From: Aphelocoma coerulescens
Lineage: Eukaryota > Chordata > Aves > Passeriformes > Corvidae
Length of the DNA: 64,000 nt
NCBI RefSeq assembly: GCF_041296385.1
Contig: NC_091016.1
Span: 15,537,497-15,601,496 of the forward strand
Reading direction: 5' to 3'
The position numbers were made by a program, and so were the translations under genes. How positions within the stretch are numbered: position 1 is the first letter of the stretch; every line of letters starts with the position of its first letter. Of this stretch, positions 11,249-24,189 are shown piece by piece. The notes below the pieces were generated by a model. It saw only the letters and a program-made list of their open reading frames with translations. It made no database searches and was not told the DNA's origin.

Positions 11249-12523
11249 GTAAGCCAAGGTGTCTGCTGCTCCAGTGTGCTGTTCCCCTCGCTCTTCTTGT
11301 TTTGTGAGGTTATTTTCCACAGTCATGTCTCCCATGTATTTAGGCAAACCTCCGTGTATTCCCCATTTTGCCCATCTGTGGTGATCCAGCGCAATGGCAA
11401 ACCCAACACCATATGCCCTAAGAGCAGAGGTGGTTGTGGGGAAGAGGAGGCAGGGCTTAAGAGCTCCTCAAAACAGGTCCTCTGCTGGAGGAGAGGACTT
11501 GGCTGCTGATTCCCTCTGTGGTGTTTGTGGTGTCATTTGGGAACTGTATTGCATGGATCTGGATACTGCAGTTCTTTGAATACTGTGATCCTTGACTGTC
11601 AACTTCTGCGGCCATGAGAATATGTCAGGGCAAATATTGGCTACTGAGGAGGTGTCTGCAAATTCAGGTGCTGCTTCTGTAAATGTCAGGCGTGACTTCT
11701 CTGTGCCTGGGCCTCCACCGTGAAACCAGAGCCCAGATAAAACTTGGGGTACAGATGTATAATCTGATTGATGTCTAGTATTTCGATCTGGGCTTAAGAT
11801 CAAAGAGGGCAAGGTGCTAGAGAAGAGTTATAGGACTGTACCTGATGCAAAGATATTAGCTTGGATATAGGTGTGAGAAAATGTAGCTGTCAAGCTTATC
11901 CTAGTGACAAGGATAAGGAAGGAGTCACAGAAGTTGCAATTGAAAAGCATCCGTAGGGCTTTTAAAGTGCAATCTGAATATCCTTACCTAGCAGCTGAGA
12001 TGAAAAAGGCCTTTTTGTCCTTGAAAGAGCAAGCAGGTGTACTGTCATTCTCAGGAGAGAGCAGTGCTATGACCCCATGTAGCCCGAGACTGTCACCAGT
12101 GTAAGGCATGAGCAGGCAAAGTCAAGCTTTGTCAGGAGAACAAAAGTAGCTGCCCTCCATACAGACTTGTGTCTCAGCTCAGCAGCTCTTGCTGCTTCAC
12201 AGAGGCTGTAGGAGCCACTTGGCTCCAAAAGGAGAGAACTGGGCAGGTCTGATGCAAGTTGAAGAATGACTGCTGTGTTTCAGCCGGAGCTTGGCAAGCT
12301 CTGTGGGACTCCAGCAACTGAAAGCTTAAGGACAATTCATCAGCTTTGCAACTGGGTTTGCAGTTGGGTTGGTTTGCAGTTTTGCAGTTGGGTTTATGTG
12401 TTGCATTTCCTCCTTCATCAGGGGGACCGTGCTAAGAAGGTTTGCCTCCTTTGATGCTACACACATTCCATGCCCTTCTCTTTCTACCTGCTCATATGTT
12501 CTTTTGTCCTCCATTTTCTCAAG

Positions 12524-12570
12524 GCCAAGATCCAGCAGCAGAAGCAAAGAGAAGAACTCTGAACATGCAA
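12524..12570 (+). CDS. Exon 5 copy, plus-arm unit 2
   Basis: 47 bp, phase 2 to 1, same residues and splice sites as the other exon 5 copies. Confidence 0.5.
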
Positions 12571-14529
12571 GTAGGTACAGGGCATGTCTGTCCTAAAATG
12601 ACCATTGGAATGCTGACCCAGGGGTGGCATTGGGACAGTTTGGTTGAAAACCATCCTGGTTTAAATTTCTTCAAATTCCTTTGAATTCCTTGATGGGCTC
12701 AGTGGACTCTCCCAGAGCCTGGTCACTGGGAGTGTGCTCCGGTGGTGCAGTGAAAATTACTCCAGGAGCTGCACTGGTACCTTGGGGCTTGGGAAATGTG
12801 CCACAGGAAAAGAAAACATTCCTCTCCATCCTGCACATGCCTTTCATCTCCCTGCACCCTTTCTAAGGTCATAATTAGTAGAGAAAAAAAGACATTTAGC
12901 ATGAAAGGAGAAATGTTCCCACTCCTTCCTCCTGCCTTTGAAGGGGGACACCTTCCCTTGGGGCAGTTTCTGTGCTGAAGCCTTTGCGATCTGAAGGAGA
13001 TTCATGGACATTGCCTGGTTTTGCATGGGGAGAAATAGGGAAACCTCCTTAGACAGAAAGGCCTTGTTAATGTTCCAATTAAGGGGAAGGAGACTTCCAA
13101 ATGGATGCAGCCTATGCAGGACCAGAGTTTGTCATCCTCTGACAGCACAAGCCTAAAGCCACCTATGGCAGGTTCACGATGGCAAATCTCTTCCCCGACT
13201 CTCTCTGCCCGTGTCAGTAGTGCAGGCTGAGGCTGGGGGAGGAGATGGCTTCTGCCCTGTCCCCCCTCCCTGCCTTGCCTGAGCCCTGACAAGAAGAGTT
13301 GTGCCAGACAAAATGCGGTGTCTGGTGCATGTGTGTCAGCCCCTGCTTTCAAGTTCAAAGCCTCAATGACAGTGGTGTTGTTCCTTTGCCATCTCTGGGC
13401 GTGGAATGATAGGAGAGGTGAGATTTGAAGGAACAATTTTGCTGATGCAGAAAAAGGGATCAGATCCACTGGTCCCTTGCCTCAGGGTTAGTTCTGCCAA
13501 ATCCTTGGCAAGGCCCCTTTGGAATGACTCCGTAATTGCTGATATGCAGCTGGAATGCTGAATGCATCTGGGGAGAAGTATTGCTGAGTATGTAAGGTGG
13601 CATTTTAGCTGGATTAATTCTGCTCTAGAAATGAGCTATCTCATTAAAGCTTACCTGTTACGCTTTTATAATTGTGCTGACCATTCTACAGGGGAAAAAA
13701 ATCCTGATTTAAGACAGTTATTCCTTTTTACTGTCCTGCTGCCACATGATTTTATCATCGGTGGAGGCCTGTACAGAATCATTAGTTCTCTGAGTTTTAA
13801 AAGCTCCGTTGGAGAGCATTTCAGATTAACCTGCCCCGTGCCATTTCCATTAAGAAAATTTTGAATTGTCAGGATTAGCGAAGATCAGAAATGTTTTGAG
13901 GCAGGTCATGTTTATGTTGGGTTTGGGTGTCTCTGCAGGAGAGAAAGCAGGGAATAAACCCCTGGAGCAACAAAGCAGAGAAAAGCTGGAACGTTTGCAT
14001 GAACAATGTGCTCCCTACAGATATGGGCTGCTTGAATACTGGGGACATCTAATTTTGATTGCAAATCTTCTGCAGCTTCTAATACATGGTGCCATTGTTT
14101 GTGTCCCAGCACTGCCTTTGTTGTAAAGAGAAATAAAAACCACCAACAAAACCCAGCTGAGAACTGAGGGGGAGTTACAGAAACAAAGGCCTTGAAAACT
14201 GGCTTTGGAAAGCAATTACTTCCTAGGTGGAATTGTCAAATTCTAGAGACCCCCCTGTGGGTTGCCAACTGTTTGGAAGGAAAGGGATCCCTTCCAAGTA
14301 GTGGATGAGCCATGAGCAGCACAGGAGCAAAGTAGTGGAATGTCTCTCTCCTGTCCTGCCAGCTCCATAGAGTTCAGACCAATTATAGTGATGCTAGCCT
14401 CATGAAAAATAAAAACAAAGCGATCTTCTCAATATTAAAACACCCCTCGAGTGCCTCACCCATTAGTTGTGGTGATTGTAAAGGTGGGAGTTCAACTAAC
14501 TCACTTCTTCCCTTGTACCTGATCTACAG

Positions 14530-14811
14530 CTTCTTCTGAGTCTACAACAAAAGCCCAGAGGAAGAAAAAAAATTCATGGTGTGTGATAGGACCTGGGATG
14601 CCTCTGTTCCCAAGGGACCTGGCTGAACTTTTCGGCTTGGTGCCAACTGACGTGCGGAAGCCCGGCCTTGGCAGTGCAGGTCTCCGCTCGCAGCCTGCTC
14701 AGGGGGCCTTGGCCCAGGAGCCCCGGCAGGGGCAGCTGAGCAGCGCTGCCCCCGGGGTCACTGCCAGGGAGGACACGGTGAAGGCTGAGCATGGCTCAGC
14801 CTCACAAAGAG
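14530..14811 (+). CDS. Exon 10-type copy of exon 2, plus-arm unit 3
   Basis: 282 bp, phase 1 to 1, with the SSESTTKAQRKKKNSW and LFPRDLAELFGLVP segment of exons 6 and 10. No intact exon 3-5 follows, as in the minus-arm third unit. Confidence 0.65.
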
Positions 14812-15264
14812 GTAAGGCGGGAGCTGGGCCGCTCTCTGGCGGGAGGAAGGCTCTTGTGCCAGCCTAGAGAGCCTGGGCACATTGCCAGGGAACAGTTCTG
14901 CCCTGCATGTGCCCCCTGCAATGAGCTGTGCAGCTCCCAGTGCCCCGTGTAGCTGTAGGGCTGCTCAGCTGTGGGGCCGGGAGAGGAGCAGGAGGGTGCG
15001 TGTGCAGCTGAGCCATTCCTGGAAAGCACAGGGCTCTGGGCTCCCTGCTGTCCCAGGGCAGCCCAGAGGCCAGGCTGTTCCTGTGCTGGCTCTCTGGAAG
15101 TGGGTCAGGGTGTCTCCCTGGTCTGCCTCAAGTGGCTGCTGGCAGGAGCGTGTTTCCCTGTGCAGCTCTTTAGAAGTTACCTGGGAATCTCTCCAATGAA
15201 ATAGTGTAGCTTCAGATACTTTATGTTGGTGGCATTGTGGCCTCTGTCATATTTTGTGTCTCCA

Positions 15265-15430
15265 CTTTGCACTTGGGACTGACTGCACTGCTCCCAAGGA
15301 GGTTACCCTGGAGTCAGTAGTTTTTCCCTATTAACTTCCCAGATGCTCTTACCTTCCGAGGCCTTGCCCCCAATCCAGAATAGCCCTCCTTCCTCAAAGC
15401 CCATATCTAACTCTTTTTTATTATTAAGCT
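15265..15430 (+). pseudogene. Decayed exon-3 copy, plus-arm unit 3
   Basis: GGGACTGACTGCACTGCTCC resembles the start of exon 3 but lacks a proper acceptor and soon loses frame and homology. It mirrors 47250-47460. Confidence 0.5.
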
Positions 15431-16208
15431 GACCATTTTGCAGGGAAAAAAATCCTGATTTAAGACATTGGTTTTTTGCTACTTTGCTGCCATGTGATTT
15501 TATCCTCTGTGAAGCCATGTAAAGAGTGACTCATCCTCTGAGTTCTAAGGGCTCTGTTGGGGAGTATTTCAGAACGAGTTACATTGTTCCACTTCCATTA
15601 GGAAAATCAGCCTTTAGTCAGACTGGCCTGAAAGTGGCCCAATCTCACACAGTTTAGAATGAAAATCCTCGGGGAAAGCAAATGATCCCGTTTCAAGAAC
15701 ACAATTCACGTTTGGCTAACACTCCTGCAATCCTAAGCTTTTCTTTTCATGTCCTCTAAAATATTGCCACAAAGAGAAGAAAATACTGATCTAAATGCTT
15801 ACAGGTATTAGAACCCAGGAGTTCTTTTAGGAACCAGGAAGAAGATGTGTACTAAAATCAGCATGAATTAGGGCAGATAAGAATCTCTGTCAGGAGCAAG
15901 CTCCGTCTCTGCCCTTCTCTATCAAACACAGCGGCTCTCCAGCACCCAGGGGTGAGGCCTTCATCATGCAGGAGGTTTCACTCTGCTGGCCAACAGAGCA
16001 ATGCCATGTCTGCTGCCAGTGCACTGTGGCAGTAGCCCATCCATTGGGAGAGGTTCTAGGCATATGTACCTTGCTGCTCTCAGACACAATCTCTGGGCCT
16101 TATCAGAGCTCCGCAGTCTGGAAGCTGTCTTGCCTGTTGCCCAGCGTGGCGCTGTTGGGGGCTTGAAGTGTGCCAGAGATTTACAGGAACCTTTGCTTCC
16201 ATTAACAG

Positions 16209-16297
16209 GCCTCCCACTGAGCCAGGCCAAGGAGACGGATCACCCCACCGGTGCTGGCCTTACGAATGCCGAAGCCCTGAAGGATGGCTTTCAAAAG
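16209..16297 (+). CDS. Exon 11 copy, plus arm
   Basis: 89 bp, phase 1 to 0, GLPLSQAKETDHPTGAG and on to GFQK, splice sites intact. Mirror of 46429-46517. Confidence 0.65.
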
Positions 16298-17243
16298 GTG
16301 AGGGATAAGGACAGGGATGAGCAGACTTCCTTTCCAGTGACTGTTTAGTGTTTGGCCCAAAATGTCCCTGAAAATCATAATCTTCCACTCTTGGGGGATG
16401 GGGATTCTCTTGGGAATATATTTGACAGCTCCAGAGCAATTGCTTGGCTATTTCCAGTGGTGGCAAGGTCACTGGTTTGGAGATGGTGCTAAGGTCATGC
16501 CAGAAGCATTCTTTATGTGCAAAGGCCCTTGTAGAGAAGTTCTGAATGGCAGAGCAAGCTACACATCAGTGAATGTGGGCAAAGTGCATCCTTGGAAGCA
16601 CAGAAGCAAGGATTCTAATGCTGAGTGTAAGCAAGGCTGCAAAATAAAATGGGAGACTTTGATTTTTCCTGGTTACCTTTCTTGCTGTATCTCACAGCCC
16701 TCTCATTCTCAATTTTTCCGCACATTAACATCAATGTTTCTGCAACTTGTTTTCACGTGACTCCTCTTTTTGGCCTCACGGTCTCTGAGAGCAGCTGAGT
16801 CCTTCAGAAGCCAGAAGTGAGAAACTGCTGCAATTCCTGGCCACGAGTGTTAAGCAACAGCTAATCACCCCTCCTTGCTGCGTATTGCACATGGTTTTTA
16901 TTCTTCCTGCCATGTAGGAAGGGAACTGCCTGCCCACCGGTCACGTGGGCTCTTCATCTGTCTTGGAGCACTCCTGTGATTTTCTTGCTTCAAGCAGGGC
17001 CTCTTGACATAGGCGGAGAAACAGTACCTTGGAGCAGTGGAAGGTTATGGCAATAAAGCGTTCCACCTCACTGTGTGTAATTGCCAAGGTGAGGACAGGA
17101 GACATTTTTCAGAAACCATTGGAGTGTACATGGAGCTGCATCAAGGACTGTGGAACTCGATGGACTCTGTGCTCCTGATGAGATGTTGTGTCTGGTTTGT
17201 GTGTCTCTGCTTACAGTCTGTGATGCATTCCCATTGCATGTAG

Positions 17244-17394
17244 ATCCTTGCTGCATTGTGCATTTTGGCTCAAAGGAACTTAGAGCGGAATCCAATGGGG
17301 CCTTTGGAGACAGAGATCAAGACAAAGAGAGAAAAGGAAACGTCCTTGCAGCTGCTTCCACAGACAGTTGACCCCGGGGATGCAGCTGCAGCAA
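17244..17394 (+). CDS. Exon 12 copy, plus arm
   Basis: 151 bp, phase 0 to 1, using the same weak ATGTAG acceptor and strong GTAAGT donor as minus exon 12. Confidence 0.6.
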
Positions 17395-18074
17395 GTAAGT
17401 GGTTGCTACACCTGGGGTCCTTTCTGATCACTCGCTTGCCCTCTGCACAGTGTTGCCCTGAGACTGGGGGGCTGTTACACTCGCATCCAAGTGGGAGTTT
17501 GCATAGGATGTATTTCCGGTCCCCAAAGAAAAATGGAGAGGCATGAAGTGTCTTGCCCAGGGCCTCACTGAGTCAGTAACAGAATATCAGCTTCCCACCT
17601 TCCCCTCTGAAGTCCTTCAGAGTGTAAAATTCTGTCTTGCAAAGTACACTGGGGCTTCAGACTCTCTCCTGGCTAGCAGCCTCCAGGAAAAGTGGGTCCA
17701 AAAGAATGCTTTTCAACCAAGGTGCAACCTGGAAGAAACAAAATTCAATTCCTTCTAATGAAAACCCCAGAGACCCTTCTCCCACCACTCCCTGCTGAGG
17801 AGCTGGCGCTGTAGAGCTGTGCTGAAGCCCCGAGCCAGTGCTTCTGTTGTAGCCCCAGGAGCAAGCAGCGTTCCCGACTGAATCCCGGCTGAGGGGCTCT
17901 GACTGCAGTGCTGTGTGCGCTGCCCCAGGGCAGCAGCAGGGACCTCAGGAGGCAGCACTCAGCCCGAGGGCATCACGCAAGGTTATCTGCGCTTTCTTTT
18001 GGGAACTTCCCCAGCCAGCCTCTGAAACAGGGAAACAAAAGAAAAGCAATACTGGGGTTTCCTTGTTTCTTCAG

Positions 18075-18353
18075 GGAAGCATCCCTGCAATTTGGTTTGA
18101 AACCAGAAGAGGGTAGATTTCGATTAGATATTAGGAAGAACTTTTTTATAATGAAGGGGATGAAACACTGGAAGAGTTTGCCCCGAGAAGCTGTTGTTGA
18201 TCGATCCTTGAAGGTGTTCAAGGCCATGTTAGATGGGGCCCTGAGGAACCTGCTCTAGCTGAAGATGTCCCTGCTCATGGGGGCTGGACTAGATGGTGGT
18301 TAAAGGTGCCTTCAGACCCAAACTCTTCTAGGAGTCTGTGATTCTGTGATCAC
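18075..18353 (+). mobile_element. CR1 retrotransposon 3' fragment (plus arm)
   Basis: Typical CR1 3' region: 'AGATATTAGGAAGAA...TTT', 'GCTGGACTAGATGGTGG' and an end of TCTGTGATTCTGTGA. It lies in the intron between exon 12 and exon 13 copies, sense to the partial gene. Confidence 0.8.
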
Positions 18354-18487
18354 TTTCCCATGGTACTGTGCCACTGTTATACTTGAAGTTCGTTGGGATA
18401 ACAAAGAGACGTTACCCAGCTCCAGCAAGTTTTCTGGGCCTTTCCATTGTCAGCCTCCACTCCCAAGCTCCTCTTTGGTCCCTGCAG

Positions 18488-18649
18488 GCTTTAGCCTACT
18501 GCCTGTCAATGGCACAGCTTCCAGTGTGCAGAGAAAACACCCTGGTAGTGCCTTGAAGGAGAAGGTCTTGAGGAAGCAGGACAATGTGCCCTTACTGCCC
18601 AATAAGCCCATCATCCATGGAGACGGCAGCTTCCCACGCAACTCCTCAG
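18488..18649 (+). CDS. Exon 13 copy, plus arm
   Basis: 162 bp, phase 1 to 1, FSLLPVNGTASSVQRK through PRNSS. Mirror of 44077-44238, open. Confidence 0.65.
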
Positions 18650-20658
18650 GTAAGCCTGCTCCACAGCAGCTTTTTCCTGCACCGGTTTTCCTTGCACAAG
18701 GAGCGCAAACCGCCTCCTGCCTCAGCCACCACAGCTGGGATCTTGGGTTCATAGCCTGTGCTGAGAATGGACAGCAAATCTACTCTTGAGTTACTCCAGC
18801 TCGGCAGTACTGGAGCACTTGGTTCTTAGAGATCCATTGGAAAGCTGAGCTGCATAAAGTAGTGGTAAAGACCTAAGCTCTGGCTTTTGCCCATCCTGAT
18901 AGACCAAACTACAGCACTGGTGCCAGGAGGCAGCTGTAACTGCAGGGATGAGCTCGGGGCAGTCTGGCAGGGTGTGCTCACTGTGCACCTCCGAGTACCA
19001 CCACGATCAACTGTCCGCTCTCCATCTTGGCCCTCTGCCTGTGCTGCTGTCCGGCTCTGCAGCCAGCTTTCCTGCTCTCCCAGCAAGGGTTGTCTCTGCA
19101 TGGCAGTCAGCCACTTGGTGCAGCCGTGCTGCTGCTCCCAGAAGTGCCCAATGGCTTCTCGCTGCTGCCATCCCACGGCCTGCAATGCCAAGAGGGAACA
19201 AGCAGCGCCTCCTGTGTCACCCCACCCAAATACAGCGGCCTGTGTAGCAGGTGACAGCCAGGAGGGGCTGCCTGGTGCTCCCAGGCTGTTTGCTGCCCGC
19301 CGTGAATACACAGCACATAGTCCCTAGTGGCTCTTGCCTCTCCTTTGAGGGCAGCCTGCCTGTGCTATGATCCTGAGTAGGGTGAGATAAGAAGAAGGGA
19401 GCTAGGAATGATACTTTGAGTGCTCTTTTCTAGTGATGCTACTTCCATGGTCACAATTGACCAGAACTAGCCTGACGTGGCTCCCCATTCATTTTGAATA
19501 TAGATGTATACATCGACATCCTGCTGCAGTGACACCACTGATGGCAGTGACAGGGCTACATCAGTGACAGCCAGATTAGCTCCCATCTGAATATTCTAGA
19601 TTCTGTGCAATATTTAAACTCCATCATTTGAGACAGCTCAGATGTTTCCATGTACACATTAGAAAACTACCTGTTGAGTGCATGACATGAAATTTATGAT
19701 GAACAGTCCTTTTGATGACAAATGGGTTTCATAAGAAATGGATTTATCGTCTGAATTTTCTCATACCTTGTAAACTGACTATCAAGAGAGTTCATCTGCC
19801 CACAATTTGCATCTGTCTTTAGGTATTCATATCATCAATTTGCATTTGGAAGGCTTTTTTATCAACCATCTGGGCTAGAGATTCCATTTTTCCACAAGAG
19901 AAAGCTTAGGCTTGCACAGTGTGCACACAAGTCCATTTGATGACAAACAAATTTCACCTCAGCATCTTTGAAATACAGCCAGTGTGTACTTTACTGAAAT
20001 AGTAAAGATTCGTGATGCTTAGAAAGAACAAAATCCATGAACTACTCCCTTCTCAATAGCAGGCTGAAATGTAAGTGCACTCAGCTGCCCTCTGTCTAGA
20101 GCAGCTGAAGTCAATGGGAACAGAGGCGCTGTGAGGTGTGAAGGGTCAGGTATCGCTGTTCCCTGGTAGTTGCTCTGAGGGGATTCAGCCGGGCCCAGCA
20201 GGGCTCGGTTGTTCAGGCTCGGCTTGGTGCTGTCACGAGGCAGCTGCAGGTCTTTCCTCAGGGAGTTGCAGAGTGCCTCTGTCCTCAGGGCTCGGGGAAA
20301 TCAGGGCGCTGAGACAAGAGAGGCAGCTGAGGGGTCCCTCCTGGGGTAGCAAGTCCTGCTGGTGGGCACTGTCTCACAGGGAGTGGGAGCTCTGCGGCCT
20401 CAGGAAGGTGCCGCTGGCTGTGGTACCTGTGGCACTCGGGAGCTGGCGCTGTGTGGGCAATTGTCAGGTTTAGCCAAGGAGCTGTGCCCAGCTGGGGGGG
20501 GCTGGGAGAAAGCAAGGAGCCAGAGAGCAGGGAATTCTCTGAGCCAGTGCCAGTTTGTACCTCATGGAAGCCTGGCTGGGAGATGGGGCTGCAGGCCGCT
20601 CCATGGCGGGGTGCCTTGCCCGGGGCTGCAGCGCTCAGGGCTGACCCTCTCCTTACAG

Positions 20659-20791
20659 TGACCCCGCAGACGGCCACTGGTGCCGAGCGCCGAGAGGAGC
20701 CGCTCCGTGGGAAGGGGCAGAAGGACGGAGCCTCTTTGGAGCCACAGCAGTCCTTGCTCGAGGCACTCTCCTTGCTCAGCAGCGATGACTG
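20659..20791 (+). CDS. Exon 14 copy, plus arm
   Basis: 133 bp, phase 1 to 2, ending LSLLSSDDW. Mirror of 41935-42067; coding sequence apparently unchanged. Confidence 0.7.
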
Positions 20792-21627
20792 GTAAGAAAG
20801 GCCCCGTTCCCTCTTTCTCCCTCTTAGCGTTAAGGTAGGTGAGGAGAGTATCTTGCTAGTGCCTCTGAGCCCCAACAGCCCAGAGGGCCGAGGGGCACCA
20901 GTGAAACCACTCCAGAGCAGAGAGAGGATAAAGATTTGAGAGCAGCCTTTTCTTGGCCTTGCTCTGCAGCAGTGCTCCAGCTGCAGCAGGTCCGTGCTGT
21001 TTCCTCGCTTTGCCTGCTGCTCTGTGGAGCTGCAAAGGAAATCATGAGGGAAGAGGGAAAGCTGTGGGACAAGATGATTTGCTGGCTGAAGCCAGAAGCA
21101 GGATGGCAGCAGTTTGGAGTGTAGAGATTTGGGTGCCTCGGGTTGCAGTGGGACTGAGTAAGATTTGTCTCTGGCCCCACTGCTGGCAGCAGTGGCAGGA
21201 GTCGGGGTCTGCCTGTGACCTTCCGCATGTGAGTCCCAGGAGCAGCTACAGGGAGTTCTTCTTTCTGAGAAATGCACTGAGTTGTGCCATAGAGTCACAG
21301 GGAGGTGACAAGAAACAGCAGCATGGCACAGTCTCACAGCTTCCAGGAAGCACTGACATAGGGACTTCATGTGCCAGAGACTTCAGAAAGGCTGCCTTGT
21401 TAAACGGCCACAAACGAAGACTCTGAAACCCCTCTATTTGCCTCTTGGATTTGTGTATGCTTTTGACAGCCACAGCAACCTGTGGCAGCGAGTGCCACGA
21501 TTTCATCAAGTACTGCCTGAAAAGCACCTCCCTTTGTTTGACTGAGCCGCCAGCCTGGTAATTTCAGAGGGTGCTGCCTAGTTCTTGGGTGGAGAGAAAG
21601 TCAATCTTTTTGGTACTTGCCTTTCAG

Positions 21628-21733
21628 GGAGCTGAAGGAGAAGGGACTCTTCAGCATCAAACACCTGGCTGAGTCCCACTCAGAAGTCCTTCTTTGTAGA
21701 CTTCGTGAGGTTTGCTTGGCACTTACCAACGAG
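21628..21733 (+). CDS. Exon 15 copy, plus arm (last recognisable exon)
   Basis: 106 bp, phase 2 to 0, ELKEKGLFSIKHLAESHSEV through LALTNE. The donor GTAAGA is intact, but no exon 16 partner follows on this strand. Read-through into the intron gives a stop seven codons on. Confidence 0.75.
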
Positions 21734-22054
21734 GTAAGAACATTGTTCTGAATCGTCCTCCGTGCCTCATACACGGTGTGTAGAGTAGATATGTGCCTGT
21801 TCATCTCCCTGTGTGCTCAGGGACTGCCTTCATTTCTGTTTCTAGACCTTATATTTCTCATGTCTGTCAGCTCTCTATAGGATCTGTGTGCACGTGTAGC
21901 TCTATTTACTGCTAGGTCGGGCATCTGACACTCTCCTCTTGGAGCGAGCTGCCATTATCATGCAACGTGCAAATGCAGAAACGGAGACACCAATTATGTT
22001 ATTTGCTCCAGTCCAAATCTCTGCAGATCCTTGTGCCACTGCCTTGGAACCAAA

Positions 22055-22409
22055 GTACAAGTAAAAACACCTCAAAAAAGTATTAAAATACATCCAACAC
22101 ATCTTAAAACACTTGTAAAAGTATACAGTAAACACAGGAAAGATAACTCTTATGGTGTACAATGGTTTGAAGTTTGAAAAGGGAGCATTAAGTTGGGAAT
22201 TTTAACTGGGGAATTTTTACTGGGAAGGGTGCAACTCTCTTACTAAACTACTTTGAACAATTGAAAACACTGATAATGGAACTTGATTTTTGTACCTGGG
22301 CTGATGGGCTAATTTGAACATTCAATTTAAAAATATTTAACTCAAAATTAATTAATTAAAGCACTTAATATGCAAAGACCAAGCACAAATAGGGATTTCA
22401 TGTATGACA
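22055..22409 (-). mobile_element. Partial LTR of the same family at the arm breakpoint
   Basis: This stretch matches the right part of the 9971-10955 LTR (about 10620-10955), sharing ACTTGATTTTTGTACCTGGG and the end TTTCATGTATGACA. It is more diverged and lacks the other end. It starts within about 30 bases of the point where inverted repeat B ends. Confidence 0.75.
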
Positions 22410-22515
22410 AACGGCGTTGTTTGCAGAAGGATGAGAGGACTGTGAGGTTATTGAACAAGGGATCCTCAAATCTGTACTGCAGCCTGGGTGCCATTCAGCC
22501 CACGGGTATGGGATC
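22410..22515 (+). repeat. Short inverted repeat, left copy
   Basis: TTTGCAGAAGGATGAG...GAGGTTATTGAACA and CAGCCTGGGTGCCATTCAGC match the reverse complement of about 27680-27785. It abuts the partial LTR at 22409. Confidence 0.6.
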
Positions 22516-23459
22516 ATTTGGTACCATGGACCAGTGCTTGCCAGCATATTGAATTCCTGCCCAGCTGGAAGAAGCAATTCTGGGTTCAGCTCCAGCTCTT
22601 GGTGGGCTGCATGATCACGGACAATGCTGCCTTTCCAGAATTTATTTCTCAGTTGCCTTTCATAGTCATTTGAAGCTTTTAAACCTCACATGTCAATTTG
22701 CTCTGCCTTAGGGAAAAACACTTCTGAGCCCAGTGCAAACTGTAACCTTTTGACACCAAAGTCTTCATGGTTTCCAGGTTCTGATGTTAGAGAAGAAAAT
22801 GCATGTGAATGTGTTAATTAGCTTTTCTGGAGGAAAAACTCTGTGTCACGTGGCTGCGTGTGTTTGCTTAGCTATGGCTTAAATCCCAGCCTAGTAAAGC
22901 CCGGGAAGGCTGGCATGTGTCAGGGAAAACTAGTCTGTGAGCTTATGGGGTTGCCTGCCATCACCAGCAGAGTGGATGTGTCCTTTGGGGATTCCACTGG
23001 AGACAAAATTAGGCACCTGCTCCCTCCTGCAATATTCTCTTAGATCTTTCTAAAATATCCTAGAAAAGACAGTGAAACTTCATGTCTACTTGCACACCCA
23101 CTGTTTGAATAGGGGCATTTTTGTCTCTCCGCTAAGTCATTGCCCTTGCACATCAGAAACAGGAACACCAACAAACGGGAATGACGCATGATCCTCCTGC
23201 TGGTGCCTCAGAATACTGGTAAGTGCAGATCTGGGTAGCTACCAAGATGAACATTTAATTAGCATTTCATGCTCCTTCAAGATACCCAGATCTCAGGGCA
23301 TTTTGTTTCCAAGCTGCAGCTATACCGTCACTCTCTGGGGAAGAACAGTCAATAGGAAACAGCGACTGCCAGTATTGCAAAAGTGTGGGGCAAAACCTGA
23401 AGTGTCTGTGTGAAAAGGTGAGTGGGAAGAGTGTAATTCCCACAGCCAAAGCTTAATTA

Positions 23460-23715
23460 GGGCAGCAGGATCACTTCTTTACTGCATGGCTGCAAGATGA
23501 TCATCAGGGACCTCCTTTTTGTATCTCATGCAGGAAAGGAGCTCTTAATAATACCCTGCTACTGAAACCCACACTGGGGTGTAGCTCTGTAGTGGTTCCC
23601 AATGAAGCAGATTGCCTGCTTTGTCACTGCCAGCCCTGTGACCCTGCGAGGGACCACAGTTCATCCCACACATGTTCTGTCTCCAGGAAAAGCTTGCCTT
23701 GGCTTATTAGAGGGG
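23460..23715 (-). repeat. Dispersed repeat copy 1 (inverted partner at 32.4-32.66 kb)
   Basis: The reverse complement closely matches 32399-32660, including GGCAAGCTTTTCCTGGAGAC and GAACCACTACAGAGCTACAC. Probably a retroviral LTR or similar element; family not recognised. Confidence 0.6.
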
Positions 23716-24189
23716 AAAAGACCAGAAGAATAATAAAATGGACAATTAATCTGGTCACTTTGGAGGACATGCTCATGCTTTCACATGGCAGCCTTGTACC
23801 GGCTTGTTAGTCATCGTGAAACATATCCATAGAAAAAACTCCGATCCTATACTACATCTGAATGAAATTCCTTCAGATTATTAAGATTTCTGTTGTCAGG
23901 ACCAGGATAAAACCCTTCCAACACTCACTTGCAGCTGTCCTGGACTTCTGCAGCCCTTTATGGAAACCTGCTGTAGGTACAGTGTCTGGAGTTGGTTTGG
24001 GCCTCTATGAAAGATGTGTGGAACAGTATGCAGGGCTCTCCTAGGAGAAAACTGTTTGTCCAAGACCGGGGACATCGTGCCTGCAGAAGTGGAGTGGTCC
24101 CGCTCCCAGCCCAAGAGTCTGTGAGCTGAGCCACGCTGGGGAGAAAAGACACCGAGGGGCACCAGCCCAGCCACTTCACCTGCCATGAC

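Larger units (their letters stand above)
2075..14811. repeat. Tandem cassette units, plus arm
   Basis: Unit offset is 5778-5779 bp in the first part. It becomes 6768 after the LTR insertion (+990), 6776 further on, and 6917 at the third exon 2, because unit 1 lacks about 140 bp around 6.85-7.0 kb. The units here are more diverged in length than those of the minus arm. Confidence 0.85.
2046..21733 (+). pseudogene. Truncated plus-strand TOGARAM2-like copy (5' half only)
   Basis: Gene-level span. Exons equivalent to E2(partial)-E3-E4-E5, E2-E3-E4-E5, E2, E11-E15 follow each other with intact splice sites and phases. Starting from the ATG at 2046, 2115 nt (705 codons) stay open. No copy of exons 16-22 (most of TOG domain 1 and nearly all of TOG domain 2) follows before an LTR at 22.05 kb, so a microtubule-binding TOGARAM protein cannot be made. 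There is no copy of exon 1 or the CpG promoter. It could be transcribed as a shortened N-terminal protein, but a pseudogene or rearranged fragment is the safer call. Confidence 0.7.
2075..22025. repeat. Inverted repeat B, left arm
   Basis: From the fused exon 2 to just past exon 15 this arm mirrors 40710 to about 60020, apart from unit number and the LTR at 9971-10955. Identity stops at about 22025: AAATCTCTGC then diverges from the counterpart at about 40710. Confidence 0.85.

Noticed and set aside
17217..17243. Stronger-looking TTACAG acceptor for exon 12
   Set aside because: It would place an in-frame TAG before the conserved coding stretch; the weaker ATGTAG keeps the frame open.
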